DNA of 7,985 nt from Patescibacteria group bacterium. GTDB lineage: Bacteria > Patescibacteriota > Kazan-3B-28. Below the pieces are notes generated by a model. It was given only the letters and a program-made list of their open reading frames with translations, made no database searches and had not been told where the DNA came from. Within the stretch, counting starts at the first letter, position 1. Each line of letters begins with the position of its first letter. The stretch is from the NCBI GenBank assembly GCA_022703745.1, contig JAKLDB010000020.1:1-7985 (forward strand). The letters are read 5' to 3'. Positions 6,376 to 7,985 of the stretch are shown here, one piece after another. Both the position numbers and the translations under genes were made by a program.

Positions 6376-6657
6376 ATGGATCTTGATGTATCCAAACTTG
6401 GGAAGGTTGAGGGCCAAAGGGCGCTTAACCTCTTTGAGGGGTATAAAGCCAGAGCATTTGGGAAAGAGTTTGGGGAGGCAATTACCTCTGCGGTAGATAG
6501 AGGTAAGGCCAAGGAAACCCTCGATGTACTTGAAAAGTACTTTGAGGATGTACTGGTGTATCTGCCTGTCTCCTTGGCGGCGTCCCTCGACAGTGTTGGC
6601 CTTCTGAATAGGACGGCCAAGCTGTTTGTAGATATCGCGGAAGGGAGGCTTCCGTGA
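6376..6657 (+). CDS. hypothetical protein, 93 aa
   Basis: I do not recognise this protein. It is small, probably all-helical and soluble, starting MDLDVSKLGKVEGQRALN. A mixed charged/hydrophobic middle (about 20-60, FGKEFGEAITSAVDRG, then KETLDVLEKYFEDVLVYL) leads to a more hydrophobic stretch, PVSLAASLDSVGLLNR (about 64-79). That stretch is too polar for a confident membrane helix. There are no cysteines or histidines and no metal or nucleotide motif. The ATG follows an AAGGAGG ribosome site. The gene is divergent from the 72-aa gene and is followed by two hairpins. GC is about 50% by hand count, clearly above sampled dcw stretches near 40%. The reverse-strand reading of the same DNA is serine-rich and looks like a shadow. 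Confidence 0.72.
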   Translation: MDLDVSKLGKVEGQRALNLFEGYKARAFGKEFGEAITSAVDRGKAKETLDVLEKYFEDVLVYLPVSLAASLDSVGLLNRTAKLFVDIAEGRLP

Positions 6658-6674
6658 TGAGATTGAACTTTATT

Positions 6675-6704
6675 TACTGGGTTTCTCGCAAGAGGAGCCC
6701 AGTA
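6675..6704 (+). terminator. 13-bp hairpin with GCAA tetraloop at the 3' end of the 93-aa gene
   Basis: TACTGGGTTTCTC and GAGGAGCCCAGTA pair along 13 positions around the GNRA-type loop GCAA, starting 17 nt after the stop at 6657. Two of the pairs are U.G, which form only in RNA of the + strand, so this is a structure of the + transcript. A short TTTG follows, which is weak for an intrinsic terminator. It may be a first terminator or a 3' stabilising stem. Confidence 0.6.
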
Positions 6705-6716
6705 TTTGTATACGAG

Positions 6717-6743
6717 AAAGGGCGGCTATGAGGCCGCCCTTTT
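6717..6743. terminator. bidirectional intrinsic terminator between convergent genes
   Basis: GGGCGGC (6720-6726) and GCCGCCC (6733-6739) form a perfect GC-rich stem with loop TATGAG. AAA before and TTTT after extend the stem to 10 bp and provide U-tracts in both directions. It sits between the convergent 93-aa (+) and 265-aa (-) genes and should end both transcripts. Confidence 0.88.
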
Positions 6744-6755
6744 GTGGGTGCGTGT

Positions 6756-7553
6756 TTAGAAATAGATTGTAATGCTCTCAATCTTTTCTCCGAACTTCCG
6801 AAAGTACTCTTCGGCCAGTTTTTTGGCTTCTTCCGTCTTTCCGGTCCAAGCTTTTTCTGAGATGGAGCTGCGGAGATTTTTCTTCATCTCCTCCAGACAT
6901 ATTCTAGCTTGGGTCAGAATCTCTTTGGGTAAGCGTATACCCAAGTACTGGCAGGCCATCACCCAGGAGACCAGGAAGTCCGTACTCAGCGGATGGTCAT
7001 CTAGTATATCCTCCGTGTGGAAGAGATAGGGGATGACTTGCTCTTTCCCAATGTAGAAAGTGAAAGACAGGTCGCTGTTGGGACGAGTTCCTTCCCAATG
7101 CGGACTAAATGGATTTTCGAAGGGTGGCAAAGTGGGGGCCACTTCTTTCTGTGGACAATTTCTGAGCAGGGGATGGAGAACAGGTCCATCGTTGTACTCC
7201 ATATTGTCGGAGAAGAACAATGTTCGGAAGAAGGCTGGGTGTGCCCGTGATTGATACCGGACGTATTGGGTGGCTGGAATGACCAGTATGCCCTTGGGAT
7301 CCAAGTACATCGGTTCTTTGGCGACCCAGAGTAGCAATGCTGTTTTTTCTTCGATGAACGTCTTGTAGTCTTCTTCCCGGGATGGACCCAGGACTCGGAA
7401 TACCACTCGTTTTCTAGTGCTATAAGTCTGGTGGATGACTAGCAGACAAGGCGGATTTCGATGTTTTTTCATCTTTTTCGCCAGTAGATCCACTTCTTCG
7501 GAAGTTGGTGGACGGTAGTCTACCTTTAGCGTGTAATCGATTGGCCATGTCAT
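6756..7553 (-). CDS. hypothetical protein, 265 aa
   Basis: I cannot assign a family. The start is secure: AAAGGAGGTG, near-perfect against the 16S tail, lies ahead of the ATG at 7553, and an in-frame stop and terminator lie at the other end. The product has no signal peptide or membrane segment and looks cytoplasmic. Residues 1-110 appear alpha/beta, with strands such as CLLVIHQTY (36-44), KRVVFRVLG and GILVIPATQYV, and with helices between. The middle (about 130-165) is proline-rich and probably a loop (APTLPPFENPFSP). The C-terminal half contains SFTFYIGKEQVIPYLFH, then helical segments with many Lys and Glu (EEMKKNLRSS, TEEAKKLAEEYFRKFG). Cysteines are few and scattered, and I see no catalytic signature. 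GC is about 49% in hand-counted stretches. It is divergent from dnaX and convergent with the 93-aa gene. Confidence 0.82.
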   Translation of the reverse strand: MTWPIDYTLKVDYRPPTSEEVDLLAKKMKKHRNPPCLLVIHQTYSTRKRVVFRVLGPSREEDYKTFIEEKTALLLWVAKEPMYLDPKGILVIPATQYVRYQSRAHPAFFRTLFFSDNMEYNDGPVLHPLLRNCPQKEVAPTLPPFENPFSPHWEGTRPNSDLSFTFYIGKEQVIPYLFHTEDILDDHPLSTDFLVSWVMACQYLGIRLPKEILTQARICLEEMKKNLRSSISEKAWTGKTEEAKKLAEEYFRKFGEKIESITIYF

Positions 7554-7560
7554 GGCCAGA

Positions 7561-7570
7561 CACCTCCTTT
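7561..7570 (-). promoter_or_regulatory. near-perfect ribosome binding site of the 265-aa gene
   Basis: On the - strand this reads AAAGGAGGTG, complementary to the usual 3' end of 16S rRNA over ten bases. The AAGGAGG core is 9 nt from the ATG at 7553. This fixes the start at that ATG rather than at the in-phase-looking ATG five bases further in, which is out of frame. Confidence 0.85.
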
Positions 7571-7592
7571 TTGTTAAAGTTCCTGACTATTG

Positions 7593-7602
7593 AGGATACC
7601 AT
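7593..7602 (-). promoter_or_regulatory. possible extended -10 promoter of the 265-aa gene
   Basis: The minus strand reads TGGTATCCT, a TGn extension plus a -10 matching four of six bases. Transcription would start near 7586, about 33 nt before the ATG. I see no convincing -35 box 16-18 nt upstream, as is common for extended -10 promoters. Confidence 0.35.
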
Positions 7603-7630
7603 ATGGGGATAAGAAGAGAAATGGGGGGTG

Positions 7631-7639
7631 TGGTATGAT
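7631..7639 (+). promoter_or_regulatory. probable extended -10 promoter of dnaX
   Basis: TGGTATGAT combines a TGn extension with TATGAT, which matches five of six consensus bases. It would start transcription near 7646, only about 20 nt before the dnaX ATG and just ahead of AGGGAGG (7654-7660), the ribosome site. There is no clear -35 box. Confidence 0.5.
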
Positions 7640-7665
7640 TGAGAGTGCTTTTTAGGGAGGATTTT

Positions 7666-7985
7666 ATGAGGCAGGCGCTTTATCGTAAATACCGGCCAAA
7701 AACATTGTCCGAATTAGTCGGACAAGATTATGTAAAAATCACACTTGGTAATCAACTGGCTAGTGGGCAAGTTGGTCATGCATATTTATTCTCCGGTCCC
7801 AAAGGAACAGGAAAGACAACGGTAGCTAGGATTCTAGCTAGAAGTGTGAATTGTTTGGATATTAAAAAAGGTGAGCCATGTGGTAAGTGTGCAATGTGTA
7901 CGGCATTCGATAACGAACAAATGTTTGATCTAATCGAAATTGATGCAGCATCACATACGGGCGTAGATGATGTTCGAGATTTAAT
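7666..7985 (+). CDS. dnaX: DNA polymerase III subunit gamma/tau, 3' end missing
   Basis: DnaX is the AAA+ ATPase of the clamp loader that places the sliding clamp on DNA during replication. The first 106 residues are present and the frame continues past the window end. Visible motifs are ALYRKYRPKTLSELVGQ (4-20), the standard DnaX opening; HAYLFSGPKGTGKTTVARI (38-56), with the Walker A loop at 44-52; and a four-cysteine zinc module, Cys63 in VNC plus Cys72, Cys75 and Cys78 in PCGKCAMC. FDLIEIDAASHTGVDDVRDL (87-106) is a DnaX hallmark. AGGGAGG lies 5 nt before the ATG. Whether a frameshift yields both tau and gamma cannot be seen here. Sampled GC is about 41%, like the dcw genes. Confidence 0.96.
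   Translation, partial: MRQALYRKYRPKTLSELVGQDYVKITLGNQLASGQVGHAYLFSGPKGTGKTTVARILARSVNCLDIKKGEPCGKCAMCTAFDNEQMFDLIEIDAASHTGVDDVRDL

Noticed and set aside
6333..6620. A 95-aa - strand frame opposite the 93-aa gene
   Set aside because: It is serine-rich with no start signal, whereas the + strand reading has AAGGAGG and a matching terminator.
6019..6657. Toxin-antitoxin pair made of the 72-aa and 93-aa genes
   Set aside because: They are small and adjacent but divergent rather than co-directional, and neither shows a toxin or DNA-binding motif I can recognise.
1..7985. CRISPR array, tRNA, rRNA, insertion sequence or long direct repeats
   Set aside because: On reading both strands I found no spaced repeat series, cloverleaf, rRNA-like tract, transposase motif or terminal inverted repeats.

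Overview
The window looks like bacterial chromosome from a small, compact genome. Candidate Phyla Radiation (Patescibacteria) is my best guess. This is inferred from divergent but intact Mur/Fts proteins, overlapping genes at every junction, and a sortase inside the cell-wall cluster; the sequence alone does not prove it. TGA works as a stop (the GTGA and ATGA junctions depend on it), so the UGA=Gly code of Gracilibacteria/Absconditabacteria does not apply.

Region 1 (1-5960, + strand) is a division and cell-wall (dcw) operon in the order murD (5' end missing), ftsW, murG, a sortase-like gene, murC, ftsQ/divIB. Consecutive genes overlap at every junction: 4, 80, 20, 4 and 4 nt. There is no internal promoter or terminator that I can see, so this is probably one translationally coupled message. 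The products add D-Glu to UDP-MurNAc-Ala (MurD), attach the first L-Ala (MurC), complete lipid II (MurG), polymerise septal glycan (FtsW) and scaffold the divisome (FtsQ). The sortase-like protein keeps its histidine and arginine, but serine stands where the catalytic cysteine should be.

Region 2 (5961-7665) holds three genes I cannot assign to any family: a 72-aa helical protein on the - strand (6019-6237), a 93-aa protein on the + strand (6376-6657) and a 265-aa protein on the - strand (6756-7553). Unlike the dcw genes, they have strong Shine-Dalgarno sequences and recognisable promoters and terminators. Their GC content is about 50% in hand-counted stretches, against about 40% in sampled flanking genes. 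The first two genes are divergent around a 138-bp control region. The second and third converge on a hairpin pair that includes a strong bidirectional terminator.

Region 3 (7666-7985, + strand) is the start of dnaX, encoding the DNA polymerase III clamp-loader subunit gamma/tau, which runs off the window.
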